Assembly (NCBI GenBank): GCA_937990205.1
Contig: CALKRO010000159.1
Coordinates: 1-5,463, forward strand
Length of the DNA: 5,463 nucleotides
Origin: an uncultured Candidatus Saccharibacteria bacterium
GTDB taxonomy: Bacteria > Patescibacteriota > Saccharimonadia > Saccharimonadales > Saccharimonadaceae
Direction: 5' to 3'
A program made the translations under genes and the position numbers. The notes beneath the pieces are model-generated. The model had not been told where the DNA came from, made no database searches, and saw only the letters and a program-made list of their open reading frames with translations. Each line of letters begins with the position of its first letter. The stretch's first letter is position 1. Of the stretch, positions 4,606-5,463 are shown one piece after another.

Positions 4606-5463
4606 TTATTTTAAGCTTTTTACAAATTCCATAAATAATGGGTGCACACGTAAAGGTCTCGATTTCAGCTCTGGGTGTGCTTGTGTTCCCACGAAGAATT
4701 TCTTGCCCGGAGCCTCCACGAATTCCACCAATTTTCCGTCTGGTGATGTACCCGAAACCACCACACCACCTTTTTCGATTTCCTTAAGGAATTTTTGATT
4801 TACTTCATAACGATGACGATGACGTTCTACGATATTAGTTTTTCCGTAAATCTTAGCTGTTTTACTCCCTTTAACTAATTTCGCCGGAAAATCTCCGAGA
4901 CGCATACTGCCACCCGTCGATTCCTTCCCCTCTTGTCCATTCATCAGATAAATTACGTTTTCTTTAGTTTCTTTATCAAATTCCTCCGAATTCGCCTGCG
5001 TCAGTCCTGCTCTTCTCGCGCTCGCGATACAAGCCACTTGCATTCCTAAACATAATCCGAGGTAAGGCACGTCGTGATCCAGAGCGTAATTTGCTGCCGC
5101 GATTTTCCCCTCCACTCCACGATTACCGAAACCACCCGGCACCACTAGACCATCGACTTCTGACAACATTTTTTCGTCAACTTTTTCCGCATTGATCCAC
5201 CTAAGATCCAAATTCACATCATTCCAAGCCACCGCTGCTTTCAAAGCTTCCGTTACACAAATGTAGGTATCTTCATTCCCCACATACTTTGCCACCAGCC
5301 CCACCTTCACGGTTTTTTCATTCACTTGAGCCCGCTTCTTCGAAAATTCTTCCCAAGCAGACATATCTGGTTCACTGTCATCCCCCACAAAATCATTCAA
5401 AATCTCTAACACCCCAGATTTCAAAACATTAAATGGCACATCGTATACCGAATCAATATCTGG
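4606..5463 (-). CDS. pyrG: CTP synthase, C-terminal half (cut by window edge)
   Basis: CTP synthase turns UTP into CTP using ATP and ammonia from glutamine, the last step of cytosine nucleotide supply. The frame is open to the right edge, giving 285 residues of about 540. The GTG at 5439 is an internal Val, because the codons before it continue the conserved DIDSVYDVPFN, the end of the synthetase domain. After a linker the class I glutamine amidotransferase domain starts near VKVGLVAKYV. GLVVPGGFGNRG forms the oxyanion region. The nucleophile Cys is in GLCLGMQ (codon 5052-5050), and the His and Glu of the triad are in AHPEL (His 4677-4675, Glu 4671-4669). GGSMRLGDFP and ERHRHRYEVN are family signatures. 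All catalytic residues seen are intact. The gene has its own terminator and is not cotranscribed with argS. Confidence 0.96.
   Translation of the reverse strand, partial: PDIDSVYDVPFNVLKSGVLEILNDFVGDDSEPDMSAWEEFSKKRAQVNEKTVKVGLVAKYVGNEDTYICVTEALKAAVAWNDVNLDLRWINAEKVDEKMLSEVDGLVVPGGFGNRGVEGKIAAANYALDHDVPYLGLCLGMQVACIASARRAGLTQANSEEFDKETKENVIYLMNGQEGKESTGGSMRLGDFPAKLVKGSKTAKIYGKTNIVERHRHRYEVNQKFLKEIEKGGVVVSGTSPDGKLVEFVEAPGKKFFVGTQAHPELKSRPLRVHPLFMEFVKSLK

Noticed and set aside
5437..5439. GTG as the start of CTP synthase
   Set aside because: Conserved codons continue in frame upstream to the window edge (DIDSVYDVP), so this is an internal Val of a gene cut by the window.

Overview
The window carries parts or all of seven protein genes from a compact, AT-rich bacterial genome. 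No in-frame TGA is needed to read any gene, so the standard bacterial code fits. Candidate Phyla Radiation (Patescibacteria), perhaps Saccharibacteria, is my best guess. The grounds are the very short intergenic gaps, the start-to-stop overlap in the argS operon, a DnaG whose zinc-ribbon ligands are all replaced, and the divergent style of the arginyl-tRNA synthetase. This assignment is an inference from remembered family patterns; no search was run.

Layout, left to right. Positions 1-486 (minus) hold the N-terminal part of DNA primase DnaG, cut by the window edge. A 38-bp divergent promoter region (487-524) separates it from the only plus-strand gene (525-1187), an unrecognised 220-residue protein with one membrane segment. 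That gene converges on mscL (1277-1732, minus) across a shared hairpin terminator. Next comes a minus-strand operon read in the order argS (4457-2697), orn (2697-2167) and a MmcQ/YjbR-like gene (2165-1833), ending in its own terminator. A 148-bp gap (4458-4605) holds the argS promoter and the pyrG terminator. The C-terminal half of CTP synthase (4606-5463) runs off the right edge. No stretch over 300 bases lacks a gene, and I saw no tRNA, rRNA, CRISPR array or mobile element.

The genes are mostly core information and nucleotide functions: replication priming, arginine charging, degradation of the last RNA oligomers, CTP supply and osmotic safety. The most striking pattern is regulatory. All four genes that follow a visible promoter (dnaG, the membrane-protein gene, mscL, argS) have a TATAAT or TAAAAT box ending exactly six bases before the ATG. 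The predicted first transcribed base is therefore the A of the start codon, meaning leaderless mRNAs. Three of the four boxes also carry an extended -10 TGn. By contrast orn, inside the operon, has a GGAG ribosome binding site. The plus strand is richer in C than G across most of the window, even in the plus-strand gene, which suggests that the minus strand is the replication leading strand here.
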